Origin: Lentisphaerota bacterium
GTDB taxonomy: Bacteria; Verrucomicrobiota; Lentisphaeria; Victivallales; Victivallaceae
DNA length: 64,000 bases
Reading direction: 5' to 3'
Assembly: GCA_015061545.1 (NCBI GenBank)
Contig: SUWJ01000009.1
Coordinates: forward strand, 1 to 64,000
Made by a program: the position numbers and the translations under genes. Below, in pieces: positions 44,105-53,362 of the stretch (position 1 is the first letter of the stretch; every line of letters begins with the position of its first letter). Under the pieces are notes generated by a model. It ran no database searches and was not told where the DNA came from. It saw only the letters and a program-made list of their open reading frames with translations.

Positions 44105-45214
44105 TTACCTTTTCTTTGCATGGGTTAATATATTAGTCGTTTCGCCCAAAATCAATTTGCTCTTGATCCGGATATCCTGATTATCCAGCTTCGGATTTTC
44201 TGCCAGCTGCAAAGCCAGCCGCACCGCTGCTTCGGCAATCTGCTGTGTGGGGTGCGCTATACTGGTCAACCGCGGCAGTGTATGCTGACCGATCAAGATA
44301 CCGTCGAAACCGATAACACTTTTTTCGTAAGGGATCCGGCAGTTATGAAAATGCAACGCATTCAGTACATATATTGCAGCAAAATCGCAATAACAGAAGA
44401 TCCCGTCTGAACTCCTGACGTTGTTCCAAACTTCGTCCAGCCAGGCAGGATCCATCGGCTTATCAATATAAGATGAAATAGGAATCAGTTTGAATTTTCT
44501 TTTATATTCTTCGGGTAAAACCGAAATAAATCCGTTGCGGCGCATATCAAACGGCAAATTTCCTTCCGGAAATGAAAACATCGCCAGTTTGCGGCAGCCG
44601 CATTGCAGCAAATGCTGCGCCGCCAATTGCCCGCCTTGATAATTATCCACGCTGATCAAATGGCGGGCGGGGACATTGGCAACCTCGTCCAGCGCAATCA
44701 AATTTTCCACCGCCTCCAGTCGCTCGTAGGCGCCGCGCGACATATTTGTATCGTTCAATCCTACCGAAAACGCCCCCAGATAACACCAGCGGTGGGCGTT
44801 GAATACATTCCAGCAGTTGGGCGAATCGGTACTGAAAAAATCAACTGCCAGACCATACTCCGCAGCGCTCTTTACAATCTCTTCAAACAGAGATTGATAA
44901 ATTACGTTGACATTGATCTGGCAGGATAAATAGTTGTAAAAATATGCCAAACGGTTGGCTTTACCGCGGGCCGCCCGACCGGCAGATCGATAGTTGACCC
45001 GACTTACTCTGCCCTGCCTTTTGACCAGCAGATGCTCAGCTTCCAGACAGGCAATCGCCTTGCGGACAGTATTTCTGCCCACTTCAAAAAGTTCGGACAA
45101 TTGCTGTTCGCTGGGCAGCGGATCGCCGTGGCGGTACAAGCCATTGCGGATCCGAGCCTCAAGCTCCCGCTTTATAAGTTCAAACTTGGCAGAGTAAGTT
45201 TTCGGGGTCTTCAT
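44105..45214 (-). CDS. GntR/LacI-hybrid transcriptional regulator
   Basis: This 369-residue repressor-like protein has a GntR-type winged helix at the N-terminus (about 8-75, with LPSEQQLSELFEVGRNTVRK and IACLEAEHLLVKRQGRVSRV) followed by a periplasmic-binding-protein-like sensor (about 90-365), which is the LacI effector fold (DQHLLQCGCRKLAMFSFP-type strand, VIGFDGILIGQHTLPRLTSI). This combination senses sugars. It probably controls the surrounding glycosidase genes, with the effector likely a rhamnose-containing sugar. It starts 11 nt after the upstream gene's stop and has a weak ribosome site, so it may be translated at low level. Confidence 0.88.
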   Translation of the reverse strand: MKTPKTYSAKFELIKRELEARIRNGLYRHGDPLPSEQQLSELFEVGRNTVRKAIACLEAEHLLVKRQGRVSRVNYRSAGRAARGKANRLAYFYNYLSCQINVNVIYQSLFEEIVKSAAEYGLAVDFFSTDSPNCWNVFNAHRWCYLGAFSVGLNDTNMSRGAYERLEAVENLIALDEVANVPARHLISVDNYQGGQLAAQHLLQCGCRKLAMFSFPEGNLPFDMRRNGFISVLPEEYKRKFKLIPISSYIDKPMDPAWLDEVWNNVRSSDGIFCYCDFAAIYVLNALHFHNCRIPYEKSVIGFDGILIGQHTLPRLTSIAHPTQQIAEAAVRLALQLAENPKLDNQDIRIKSKLILGETTNILTHAKKR

Positions 45215-45225
45215 AGTTCACAAAT

Positions 45226-46896
45226 TTATTCGGTAAAGTAAGGTGCAGCCTGCACGCTGTCAACAATAACTGTGGAAGCAGCTGCGCCTTCGCCTTCAGT
45301 AATCACCAGCTTGACGGGCTTTTTGCCTGCGCGGAAAATCACCTTGCGCACATTCCAGATATGGGGAGCACGGCGGGTGAAATCTTCCAGGAAACGCTTT
45401 TCAACGTCGATGATCTCGGCATTTTCCAGCTTGATATCCACATTGATATCGCTCTTGGCAGGATTATCAGGCGTGCAGAACTGAGTTTTGATCGAGTAGA
45501 GTTTACCCGGTTTAAGTCCGGTAAGCACCTGAGTTGCGGCGGGCTTTTTGCCTGCACCAAGTTCCATACGCAGAAAGTTGACGCTGGTGTAAGGTATGTA
45601 ACCCTGCTTGATGTTGGCATCCTTTTTAGCCATCAGCGAAGCCCCGCCTGAGAGTTTCCAATCTTTGGCATTTTCCCAGTTGTGAGCTTTAAGGATCCCC
45701 GGATAAAGTTTGTAGCCGTATTTACTGGAAAGCAGCGTCTTTTCCCCATCCACGCCGTAATGCTGAACCAGCTTGGAGAACCAGCGCAGAATTTCCGGTT
45801 CGGTGTAATATGCCACCCACATACTGAAACCCCGCACGTCGGCAAAAACCGGATTGGTTGCTACAGTATGAAACTGCTGATCGAGAAATACTTTGAAGTC
45901 CACCGCACCGTTATTGTCCATATATTCATAGGTCGCCGGCGCCATGATGTAATTTTTCAGCGAACCGCCCGATGCAGCTTTGAATATTGCACCGCGGTCA
46001 AGATAGCGCGACTGGATACCCTTGTCGGCATCCTTGCCGTTGAGATAAGATTCCCACAGAATAGCCCCGCGGGGATTGGAAATCACCGCTTCGTGCAGCG
46101 AAGCTATTGCCGTACAATCGCCGTTCCACGGAATACCGACCCACGCGTAGAAGCTCTTTTCGGGATACTTTTTGTTCCACTCTTTGATTGCCGCAAAGTG
46201 TTCAGGCGAAAATCCGCGCCCCGGATTGTTGTAGCCCAGCGCCGCATCTTTGGGGTCTTTGCGTCCGGCGGGCACAATAAATTCATCCGGCCCGATACCG
46301 TCAATCAGCGGATTTTCACCCAACTGGTGCCAGAAAGGTACCCCACGTTTGGGTTCATCAAAAGGAATGGTAACGCTGCAGTTGCGGAAGACCAGACGGC
46401 CTTCGGCACGCCACTCATCAATTTCCGGCGCGTGAGCCGAACCGAGGGTGATCGTGCAGAAGGGTTCCAGAATATTCTTGCGCAGATAGTTCCAGTTGTA
46501 AAGGAACATCCCCGGATGCCCCGAAGTGCGGCCGTCGGTGGGAATGGTTGCCATTTCGTCGGTACCGAATTTGCCGACTACGCTGTAGAAATTGTTTTCG
46601 CCGATCTTTTTGGCTTTCACACCAACTGCGTTGACCGAGTATTTACCCGGAACAAGTTTCAGCAGCGCTTTATTATTGCGCACTTTGACGGTCTGACTTT
46701 TACCCTTGGCATCGGTAAAGGTCAGTTCAGGGGTCTTGACGTTACTTATCTGCACAAAACCGGTGTTTTTCATAAAAAACTCGGTTTTGCCTTTGGCAGA
46801 TCTGACTTGCAGAGTCTTTACGATGTTGTTGTCCGCATAGACTGCACCGGCAGTCATTCCGACTGCCAGAGCCAGCAGCGCTGTTTTTTTAAGCAT
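45226..46896 (-). CDS. secreted protein with probable TIM barrel, unknown family
   Basis: This 556-residue exported protein (signal peptide MLKKTALLALAVGMTAGAVY, cleavage near ADN) has a short beta domain (about 25-110), then a central region (about 115-400) with TIM-barrel-like segments such as FAAIKEWNKKYPEKSFYAWV and MFVFADVRGFSMWVAYYT-type strands carrying Trp/Tyr/Asp/Glu. A C-terminal jelly-roll (about 410-555, starting DWKLSGGASLM and ending STVIVDSVQAAPYF) resembles a carbohydrate-binding module. This order is typical of extracellular glycosidases. I cannot assign a GH family. It stands between the MFS transporter and the regulator in the same strand. Confidence 0.7.
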   Translation of the reverse strand: MLKKTALLALAVGMTAGAVYADNNIVKTLQVRSAKGKTEFFMKNTGFVQISNVKTPELTFTDAKGKSQTVKVRNNKALLKLVPGKYSVNAVGVKAKKIGENNFYSVVGKFGTDEMATIPTDGRTSGHPGMFLYNWNYLRKNILEPFCTITLGSAHAPEIDEWRAEGRLVFRNCSVTIPFDEPKRGVPFWHQLGENPLIDGIGPDEFIVPAGRKDPKDAALGYNNPGRGFSPEHFAAIKEWNKKYPEKSFYAWVGIPWNGDCTAIASLHEAVISNPRGAILWESYLNGKDADKGIQSRYLDRGAIFKAASGGSLKNYIMAPATYEYMDNNGAVDFKVFLDQQFHTVATNPVFADVRGFSMWVAYYTEPEILRWFSKLVQHYGVDGEKTLLSSKYGYKLYPGILKAHNWENAKDWKLSGGASLMAKKDANIKQGYIPYTSVNFLRMELGAGKKPAATQVLTGLKPGKLYSIKTQFCTPDNPAKSDINVDIKLENAEIIDVEKRFLEDFTRRAPHIWNVRKVIFRAGKKPVKLVITEGEGAAASTVIVDSVQAAPYFTE

Positions 46897-47004
46897 GATC
46901 TTTCTCCTTGTTTCAGGTTATAAGGTTTTTATTTTTATATTACCGATAAAAATCCTGTATTTTGCCGACAGAAATCATACTGCCGGTCAGAGTATTATTC
47001 ACTC

Positions 47005-47022
47005 GCTGAAAAATTTTTCAGC
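47005..47022. promoter_or_regulatory. 18-bp palindrome between transporter and secreted-protein genes
   Basis: GCTGAAAAATTTTTCAGC is a perfect palindrome in the 166-nt gap, 40 nt after the MFS stop. It is too AT-rich for a good terminator stem. It could be an operator for the locus regulator. Confidence 0.35.
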
Positions 47023-47062
47023 TTAAAACCGCTTGAAAGATCACGCTCAAAAACGGAGCAAA

Positions 47063-48454
47063 TTATTCGTCACACGCTTTGGTAGTACGCTTTTTCTGGT
47101 AAAAAACGTAGAAATACAGCAATATTACCATTGCAATTGCAATGCACAAACCTGCCCAGTAGTTGACAAAACGGTATCCGCGCAGCATGGGCATAAAATC
47201 GTGCCCCATAAAAATCAGCGTCGTTTCGGGTGTTGCGTTACGCAGGAAATCGCTGAACAGCCCCAGCGGATAGTTCACCAACCCGGCGAAGAGCGACACA
47301 AGGATATTCTGCCCCGATGCGATCATACCGAATTTGCTGCGGGGGAACACTTCCACCAGCATTCTGCCGCCCGCCACCGCATAGATACTGCTGAAAACCG
47401 CCAGCGGAATACGCCAGATTATGCTCGATATGTAGTCGTGGATAAAAATACCGCCGCAAATATTGAACACCGCCATCAGCGTCAGAGCAATGATCGCCGC
47501 CACAAATGCCCCCAGATAGTCCACCACAAAACCTGCCCCCAGACAGGCAAACACCGTTACGATACTGATGAGCGCCCCCAGCTCGCCCATCTGCGACATA
47601 GTCATACCGCAGCTGTCCAGATAGAAGAAGTCCATAAAGATATTGACGCAGGGACTCAACCCGAACGCCAGCCCCGCAACGTAGAACCACCAGTAATAGC
47701 TGCTGCCGTAGCAATCTTTAACATAATCTTTGATCGTGACCGACACCCGTTTGAACCACGGTTCTCCATCGCTCTTCTTTTCCAGCGGCGGATATTTGCC
47801 TTCACGGACAAAGTAGCAGACCAGCAGCGTGATCACCAGATAAGCCGCCCCCACCGCCGGATAGATGATCTTGGGGTGCGAGGCAATGTAAGGATAGACA
47901 AATTTGCTGAATCCTACCCCCAGCACCGCGCCAACCACGCGGAAAAATCCGTAATAGCGCCCCATCATCCCGGCGGGGATCACATCCGGGATCAGATAGT
48001 AATAGACGATCCCCACAAAGAGGAAGAAGAAGTAATAAAGCACCACCCCGGCGCCGAAGACCAGCTCTTTGGCGCTCAAAGGTCCGATCGTTTCGGGCAG
48101 ATAGGGCAGCAGATGACCGTAAAAGGGCAGCGCCGCAATAAAGAATGCCGTCGGCACCGCGGTATAGAGCATATAAGGTATGCGTCTGCCCAGTCTGGCG
48201 CGGCAGTTATCCGACGCGGTACTGATAATGGGATTCATTACCGTGTTCATCCACGAAATGATCATCCCCAGCACTACGGCAATGACCGTATCGCTCAAGC
48301 CGTTGGCGCGGAAAATGAATTTAGTGCCGGAACCGAAGGTCATGGCGATCAAGCTCATACCGATTGCGCCCCACAACATCCAGAAAAAGACGTTGATCAA
48401 CTGCCTCAGAGAGTACTCCAGAGTCCCGACTGTATATTTTTTCTGCTCACTCAT
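47063..48454 (-). CDS. MFS-type sugar transporter (GPH-like)
   Basis: This 463-residue integral membrane protein has about 12 hydrophobic segments in two halves with a central cytosolic loop (about 225-250). SWMNTVMNPIISTASDNCRA resembles the GPH/MFS signature region after helix 2, and a repeat of the motif occurs in the second half. It would import a mono- or oligosaccharide released by the neighbouring glycosidases. It starts 10 nt after the beta-propeller gene's stop, so the pair is co-transcribed. Confidence 0.87.
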   Translation of the reverse strand: MSEQKKYTVGTLEYSLRQLINVFFWMLWGAIGMSLIAMTFGSGTKFIFRANGLSDTVIAVVLGMIISWMNTVMNPIISTASDNCRARLGRRIPYMLYTAVPTAFFIAALPFYGHLLPYLPETIGPLSAKELVFGAGVVLYYFFFLFVGIVYYYLIPDVIPAGMMGRYYGFFRVVGAVLGVGFSKFVYPYIASHPKIIYPAVGAAYLVITLLVCYFVREGKYPPLEKKSDGEPWFKRVSVTIKDYVKDCYGSSYYWWFYVAGLAFGLSPCVNIFMDFFYLDSCGMTMSQMGELGALISIVTVFACLGAGFVVDYLGAFVAAIIALTLMAVFNICGGIFIHDYISSIIWRIPLAVFSSIYAVAGGRMLVEVFPRSKFGMIASGQNILVSLFAGLVNYPLGLFSDFLRNATPETTLIFMGHDFMPMLRGYRFVNYWAGLCIAIAMVILLYFYVFYQKKRTTKACDE

Positions 48455-48464
48455 AATTTATCAC

Positions 48465-49454
48465 TCACTTTTTTTCAGGCATTTCACAAAGTTCGCCGTT
48501 CAGATAGCGCTGATGGAAATTTTCGCACCACTTGAGATATTCTTCTTCGGGCACACCTTCTGGCAGCACTTCCCAGTTCAGGAGGTCTTTGGATCTTGCC
48601 ATACCCAGCATCATGCGGTCGTGAGCGTCGAAATGACGGGTCCCCATAAAAAGCATCGTCCAATAACCGTTCTGTTCTCTCCAGTCGGCAACGAACTGCG
48701 CACAGGCAACAAATTTGCTCCACTCCTGCTTAAGTCCGCCGATTTCCGCTGATTTATCCAGCTTGGGCCATGACATGATATCGTTGCTTTTCAGCACGGC
48801 AATACTCTGTTCGGGCATACCTACCGAGCAGAAGAGATACAAATCGTCGCCATCGACAACCATCGACACATTTTCTATGCCGCGGTTTTCGTTATAAAAA
48901 TCGCTGTCCAGCAAAGGCTTATCGGGGGTGAGATTTTCAAAAGTCACCAGATCGTCGGATACCGCCAGCCCCAGATGCTGACTGCGGGTGCCTTTCTGAT
49001 AGTCGGTGTAAAACATCCAGTAGCGGTTGCGCCATTCCACCAGATATCCGTCGATCGGCCCGTGGGCATCGTTGCCCCAGTAATCGCCGTGGAAAGTGGG
49101 AACAACGATCCGCGGTTCGCTCCAATGCACCAGATCGTCGGATTCGATCAGCGACACCGCCGTCGGCCACGGATAGCGGGTAATACTCATATAGAACTTG
49201 CCGTTGGCGCGGATAACGTTCCCGGGAGATACATAACCTCTGGGAGTGACCGGCACCGGGTTGGAAAAGTTGCGGAAGTCTTCGGTTTCGATCATATGGA
49301 TCTGATAGCCTTCCGGCGCGCCCCAGCGTTCCTGATTGAACTGGATCGTTACATAGATATAATACTTACCTTCGTGATAGATCGCCGCGGGGTCCCGCGT
49401 GCTGCATCGCCAGGCAAAAAACGGATTGTAGAGTCCATCCCAATTAAAGCTCAT
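48465..49454 (-). CDS. beta-propeller glycosidase-like protein (GH43/GH32 clan type)
   Basis: This 329-residue protein without a signal peptide has repeated blades typical of a five-bladed propeller: YNPFFAWRCSTRDPAAIYHE near the start with the Asp of the DPA motif, SLIESDDLVHWSEPRIVVP, and ARSKDLLNWEVLPEGVPEEE near the end. The family is the GH32/43/62/68/117 superfamily; a specific arabinosidase, xylosidase or galactosidase role cannot be read. It is the first gene of the locus, behind a promoter at 49552-49579, and directly precedes the transporter. Confidence 0.8.
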   Translation of the reverse strand: MSFNWDGLYNPFFAWRCSTRDPAAIYHEGKYYIYVTIQFNQERWGAPEGYQIHMIETEDFRNFSNPVPVTPRGYVSPGNVIRANGKFYMSITRYPWPTAVSLIESDDLVHWSEPRIVVPTFHGDYWGNDAHGPIDGYLVEWRNRYWMFYTDYQKGTRSQHLGLAVSDDLVTFENLTPDKPLLDSDFYNENRGIENVSMVVDGDDLYLFCSVGMPEQSIAVLKSNDIMSWPKLDKSAEIGGLKQEWSKFVACAQFVADWREQNGYWTMLFMGTRHFDAHDRMMLGMARSKDLLNWEVLPEGVPEEEYLKWCENFHQRYLNGELCEMPEKK

Positions 49455-49551
49455 AATTTTTCTCCTTACTGAAAAGTTTGATAAACTGTTCTCTATTTAT
49501 TTTAGCATCGGCAGAACCGATTTTCTATAACAAATGTCTCTTTTTTTATAA

Positions 49552-49579
49552 AGATTACTGTAATTTAACCGTTCTGCAA
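49552..49579 (-). promoter_or_regulatory. promoter of the glycan-utilisation operon
   Basis: On the minus strand, TTGCAG (49574-49579), a 16-bp spacer and TAATCT (49552-49557) precede the propeller gene by about 97 nt. Confidence 0.45.
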
Positions 49580-49637
49580 ACTTTTACCAACTTTTTCTTT
49601 ACTATACAATCGGTTTTTTGTCTGATTTTTCAAGTAT

Positions 49638-49668
49638 CTCCCTGAACTGCGCTGAACAATTCAGGGAG
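49638..49668 (-). terminator. weak terminator after the prepilin pair
   Basis: A 9-bp stem CTCCCTGAA (49638-49646)/TTCAGGGAG (49660-49668) lies 27 nt after the stop. The following minus-strand tract has few Ts, so termination may be partial. Confidence 0.45.
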
Positions 49669-49694
49669 AATATGCCACTATATACTAAACAATA

Positions 49695-50462
49695 TTACGG
49701 TTCGGCAAAGCCTTTGGTACCGTTATGCATCCAGAACTTGTGAACCCACTGGCTGCTGTAGCGGAAAGCCATCTTATCCAGACCGCCGGTGTAAGGCACA
49801 GCTTCGGTATGACCATCGACCCACAGCACGTTCACATTGCGGTCGCCGTGACGGGTCAAGTCATCTTTACCCCACTTCCAATCGCCGGTCAGAACCCAAT
49901 AAATCGTATTGCAGGCCATATAACCATTCACGGTTTTGTTTTCAGCAATACGCATACCATCCATCAGCAGCATGGTTTCGGTGGGGCTCTTGAAAACGCC
50001 CAGACTCATACCGGCATTATGATAGTTGGTCGAATAGCTGGAGCAGTGGTGATTGTTATCAAGGTCGCGGCCATCCAGATTTGGGGAAGCCGAGGGGCAG
50101 AAATAAATCTGCTTATCCTGACCGAGATTATTGCTGGCCACATACGGACTGGTAAGACCGATCCAGTTGCCATCAAGAGGATCGAGCTTATATCCATAGG
50201 TCTGCGTAACATAGCAGTCGCCGGTAATCGGAACACAATCCTTGAAGTCATTGGCATACATCATGCAAGCCAAGCCCAGATTCTTGAGATTGCTTACACA
50301 GTTGGAAGTGCGGGCACGCTCACGGGCGGCACTCAACGCCGGCAGCAGCATGGCTGCCAGAATCGCGATAATCGCGATCACCACGAGGAGTTCAATTAAG
50401 GTGAAGCAGGAATGCTTCACCTGCCCATGGGCAGCGGCTTCATGACTCATACTCTTTTTCAT
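49695..50462 (-). CDS. prepilin-like protein with N-terminal cleavage/methylation motif (paralog 1)
   Basis: This 255-residue protein has the type IV pilin/type II pseudopilin start: a 20-residue charged leader, then [20 protein letters not shown] forming the N-terminal helix. The residue before the processing site is Cys rather than Gly (KHSC-FTLIE). The globular domain ends with a variant of the Lentisphaerota/Planctomycetota H-X9-DG motif: here His to DG is 10 residues ([15 protein letters not shown]). Such proteins are numerous in this phylum and their role is unclear: pseudopilus, adhesion or polysaccharide uptake. It lies 60 nt downstream of its paralog in one transcription unit. Confidence 0.88.
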   Translation of the reverse strand: MKKSMSHEAAAHGQVKHSCFTLIELLVVIAIIAILAAMLLPALSAARERARTSNCVSNLKNLGLACMMYANDFKDCVPITGDCYVTQTYGYKLDPLDGNWIGLTSPYVASNNLGQDKQIYFCPSASPNLDGRDLDNNHHCSSYSTNYHNAGMSLGVFKSPTETMLLMDGMRIAENKTVNGYMACNTIYWVLTGDWKWGKDDLTRHGDRNVNVLWVDGHTEAVPYTGGLDKMAFRYSSQWVHKFWMHNGTKGFAEP

Positions 50463-50502
50463 AATTTTCCCCTTCTTTGGTTAAGGCTTAAAGAGTTACC
50501 AT
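50241..50502. repeat. duplicated segment, copy 1 (pairs with 51057-51318)
   Basis: About 260 bp are nearly identical to 51057-51318, offset 816 bp. They cover the 5' untranslated leader and the first ~65 codons of each prepilin gene; the 40 bp upstream of the ATG differ at one base. The rest of each gene is clearly more divergent, so the start regions were probably kept alike by selection or gene conversion. Confidence 0.85.
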
Positions 50503-50522
50503 ATGTTAGATTACCGAACTTA

Positions 50523-51278
50523 TTACTCAGCAAAACTTTTGGTGCCTTCCGCTCTCCAGAACTTGTGCGGGGGATCGGAGTAGCGGTAGTTCATCTTTTC
50601 AATGCCGCTGTATGGGGCGGCTTCGGCATGACCATCGTGATAAACGACATTGACATTCTTGCCATGACGGCAAAGGTCATCTTTAGCCCACGGCCAGGAA
50701 CCCTGCACGATATTGTAAATGTAACCACTGGCGATATTGCTCTTTACGCTGCTGCTTTCAGCAATACGGAAACCATCCATCAGCATGAAAGTTTCCGAAG
50801 GACTTACGAACTTGGCAAGACTGTACCCTGCGGTATGATAGTTGGTCGCATAGCTCGAGCTATGGTGGTTGCCGTCCTTATCGCGGTTATCCAGATTGGG
50901 TGTGGCCGAGGGACAGAAGTAGATCTGCTTATCCTGCCCCAGCGCTTCGCCGCTGACGTAAGGACTGGTAAGACCGATCCAGTTGCCATCGGTGGCACCG
51001 ACTGCAACTTTGGTAGTTTGAGTCACATAACAATCAGCATCCAGCGGGGTATGATCTTTGAAGTCACCGGTATACATAATGCAAGCCAAGCCCAGATTCT
51101 TGAGATTGCTCAAACAGCTGGCGGTGCGGGCGCGCTCACGGGCGGCACTCAGCGCCGGCAGCAGCATGGCGGCAAGGATCGCAATAATAGCGATCACCAC
51201 AAGGAGTTCAATTAAGGTGAAGCAAGAATGCTTCACCTGCCCATGGGCAGCGGCTTCATGACTCATACTCTTTTTCAT
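50523..51278 (-). CDS. prepilin-like protein with N-terminal cleavage/methylation motif (paralog 2)
   Basis: This 251-residue paralog is the first of the tandem pair. The first ~52 residues are almost identical to paralog 1, including the Cys at the processing site and [20 protein letters not shown]. The later domain is similar but divergent, and here the H-X9-DG motif is exact ([14 protein letters not shown]). Both copies end in TKGFAE/TKSFAE-like tails. It has its own promoter at 51402-51430. The AAGAAGGGG ribosome site 7 nt before the ATG is conserved in both copies. Confidence 0.88.
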   Translation of the reverse strand: MKKSMSHEAAAHGQVKHSCFTLIELLVVIAIIAILAAMLLPALSAARERARTASCLSNLKNLGLACIMYTGDFKDHTPLDADCYVTQTTKVAVGATDGNWIGLTSPYVSGEALGQDKQIYFCPSATPNLDNRDKDGNHHSSSYATNYHTAGYSLAKFVSPSETFMLMDGFRIAESSSVKSNIASGYIYNIVQGSWPWAKDDLCRHGKNVNVVYHDGHAEAAPYSGIEKMNYRYSDPPHKFWRAEGTKSFAE

Positions 51279-51318
51279 AATTTTCCCCTTCTTTGGTTAA
51301 AGCTTAAAGAGTTACCAT
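51057..51318. repeat. duplicated segment, copy 2 (pairs with 50241-50502)
   Basis: This is the upstream member of the direct repeat described at 50241-50502. It includes the start of prepilin paralog 2 and its leader. Confidence 0.85.
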
Positions 51319-51401
51319 CGGTTAAAAAATCATTACTTTCATTATGTTGCGCAAACCGAACGGTACTCTTGCGCATCCATAATCTCTCTCTCTGCATAAA
51401 T

Positions 51402-51430
51402 ATTTTATTATATTATTCCGCACTTGTCAA
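51402..51430 (-). promoter_or_regulatory. promoter of the prepilin pair
   Basis: On the minus strand, consensus TTGACA (51425-51430), a 17-bp spacer and TAAAAT (51402-51407) lie 123 nt before the first prepilin ATG. The long leader is T-rich and unstructured as far as I can see. Confidence 0.6.
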
Positions 51431-51527
51431 GGGGTAAATCGGAGCATTGGGGCATTTTTTTTGCATTTTTTTCGCTTTTTAAAAAATCTTATCCCTTTTA
51501 CAACAACAAAAGAACAAGTTTTTGAGC

Positions 51528-53177
51528 TTAACGCTTTAATTTTTCGATATAATCTGCGAATTGCAGCATCATAGTTGCGTCAAATACCGCGCAATTTATC
51601 CAGCCCTCATCATCAAAACTGCGCCAGTTATTTTCCCAGTAAGTATAGTAGCGGCCGGTTTCGGGGTGCTGGCCACGGGTGACGGCATTTGCCAGAGCGT
51701 AAGCCTTGGCCAAATCCAGCGGCATACCAAAGCGTTTGTGCATTGCAGCATAAAACCCCAGCATCTTGGAAGCACTGGCCCCGATTGGTATATAATAAGC
51801 ATACTGTTCCAACGCGCCAGGGAGTTTCCAATCTCTGCTCCGCAGATTCACCGCCGGCATCGGGTCTGCCCAGACAACAAACTGATCTTCGGAAAAGCGC
51901 AGCAAAGTCCGGAGCAAATCCTTATCCGCCGCATCAATATTTTCGCACCCAAGCAGATACAACGCAAAATCCGCCGCTGAATGCATGGTTAAATTAGCGT
52001 AGGGCCTCGTGGGGAACATGTCTTCAAACTGCCCACTCCAGTCAAACGATTTCTGCACGTTGTTTCTGATATATTCCACGGCACGATCTGCTGCAGCCCG
52101 ATAATTCTGACGCGAACTGACCTTGTACGCCATCTGCAAAAACGGAATTATTTCGTTAGGCACACACATATTCGGCTTATCGCTCAGCGCGGATATATCT
52201 CCCTGAGCAATCCCGATAGGCACTTCGTTAAAGGCCGGCTTTACCACCGAACCATCTTTTTCGTGCAGTTTCAAATACCAGCTACCGCACTCCAACTGCA
52301 GCTTGCAATAAGTATCGGCAATCCGCAAAGCCGCTTCCAGATACTTTCTGTCTCCGCACTCCTGATAAAGTTCCAGATAGCTCACTCCCGCCAATGCCGG
52401 ATAGATCATCATATTCTGCCCGGCGTAAGTCCCCGCAGTACGCGCCTTGCCCTCGTAAGTCGGCGGCATGAATTCCAGCGGAGTTCCGGCGGCCTGACTT
52501 ACCGAAATCAGATAATCAGCACTTTTGCAGGCAATTTCCAACGCTTCGGCGCGCTTTTCCGGAACCAGCTGAGCATAGCGGATCATGCCGCTGATAATAC
52601 TGGCAATGATCTTGCTCGGATAACAGTAAAGATCGTAGCTGTGATCGGGCTTGCCGGTGGTACGCCACGACTGAACCTGCGGTTTGTTGAAAATATATTC
52701 CAATGCCAATTTGGCACTTTCGCGGTAATCGCGCACCGGCCCGGGGTATTGACCATTGAAAACGGCTGCACGGTAAAACTTGCGCACACCGCAATCCTGC
52801 AGAACATTATTGTCTTTATCCAGAGCCTCGACCGATACCGTCGTAAAGCCCACCGGGAGAGTATCCCACACTTTGCTCAAAGGTTCATCCGGCCGAGCTT
52901 CGGTGTAAACATGCACTTTGCTTGCCGCATCCAGCACCGTAAAGCGGTAGCATGCCGCACCTTTGATCTCTTTGAAATCGAAAGCGGGAACCGAAATAAA
53001 CCGCACCGAATACCGGTTCCAGAATGGCGAAATATTGTGTCTGCCGGGAGCCACCGGCACCGCGGCATCTTCTCTGGCAAGTCTGGCTATTTCTGAAACA
53101 TCCGGCAGCTCACCTGCCAGCGCACTGTACACAGTTCCGGCAGCAATCACCGCCCCGACCAATACTTTTGACCCCAT
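51528..53177 (-). CDS. secreted alpha/alpha-barrel protein, possible glycan-active enzyme
   Basis: This 549-residue protein has an N-terminal signal-like segment (VLVGAVIAAGTVYSALAG), a beta domain (about 30-140) and a helical toroid (about 150-540). The toroid has repeated motifs such as YPALAGVSYLELYQECGDRK and MNAADRAVEYIRNNVQKSF-like helices. The pattern resembles D-glucuronyl C5-epimerase/unsaturated-glucuronyl-hydrolase-type folds. Trp/Tyr/Glu/Asp residues in the helical loops (LECGSWYLKLHEKDGSVV) suit a sugar cleft. The family is not recognised with confidence. It lies between the prepilin pair and the symporter, 185 nt from the latter, with no terminator seen. Confidence 0.65.
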   Translation of the reverse strand: MGSKVLVGAVIAAGTVYSALAGELPDVSEIARLAREDAAVPVAPGRHNISPFWNRYSVRFISVPAFDFKEIKGAACYRFTVLDAASKVHVYTEARPDEPLSKVWDTLPVGFTTVSVEALDKDNNVLQDCGVRKFYRAAVFNGQYPGPVRDYRESAKLALEYIFNKPQVQSWRTTGKPDHSYDLYCYPSKIIASIISGMIRYAQLVPEKRAEALEIACKSADYLISVSQAAGTPLEFMPPTYEGKARTAGTYAGQNMMIYPALAGVSYLELYQECGDRKYLEAALRIADTYCKLQLECGSWYLKLHEKDGSVVKPAFNEVPIGIAQGDISALSDKPNMCVPNEIIPFLQMAYKVSSRQNYRAAADRAVEYIRNNVQKSFDWSGQFEDMFPTRPYANLTMHSAADFALYLLGCENIDAADKDLLRTLLRFSEDQFVVWADPMPAVNLRSRDWKLPGALEQYAYYIPIGASASKMLGFYAAMHKRFGMPLDLAKAYALANAVTRGQHPETGRYYTYWENNWRSFDDEGWINCAVFDATMMLQFADYIEKLKR

Positions 53178-53362
53178 AAGATATTACTCCTGCTGAACAA
53201 CGAAAAATAATTTCTTCGTTTACAGGGAAAATATACACACCTCATCCGGAAAATTCAACACTTTCAAGCGAATTCAGTTGACTTTTTTCCGACTTTTCGG
53301 GCAATTTGCTTTCAACTTATTCTTTATCCACCGTTCAGGAACAAGTTGCCGGCAAAAAGCAA

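Noticed and set aside
47005-47022. Palindrome as a terminator of the MFS gene
   Set aside because: The stem is mostly A-T and no T-run follows on the minus strand, so it was listed only as a possible protein-binding site.
47033-48535. 500-codon plus-strand open frame, rich in His, Arg and Gln
   Set aside because: It is antisense to the MFS transporter gene; hydrophobic codons read backward give such polar peptides.
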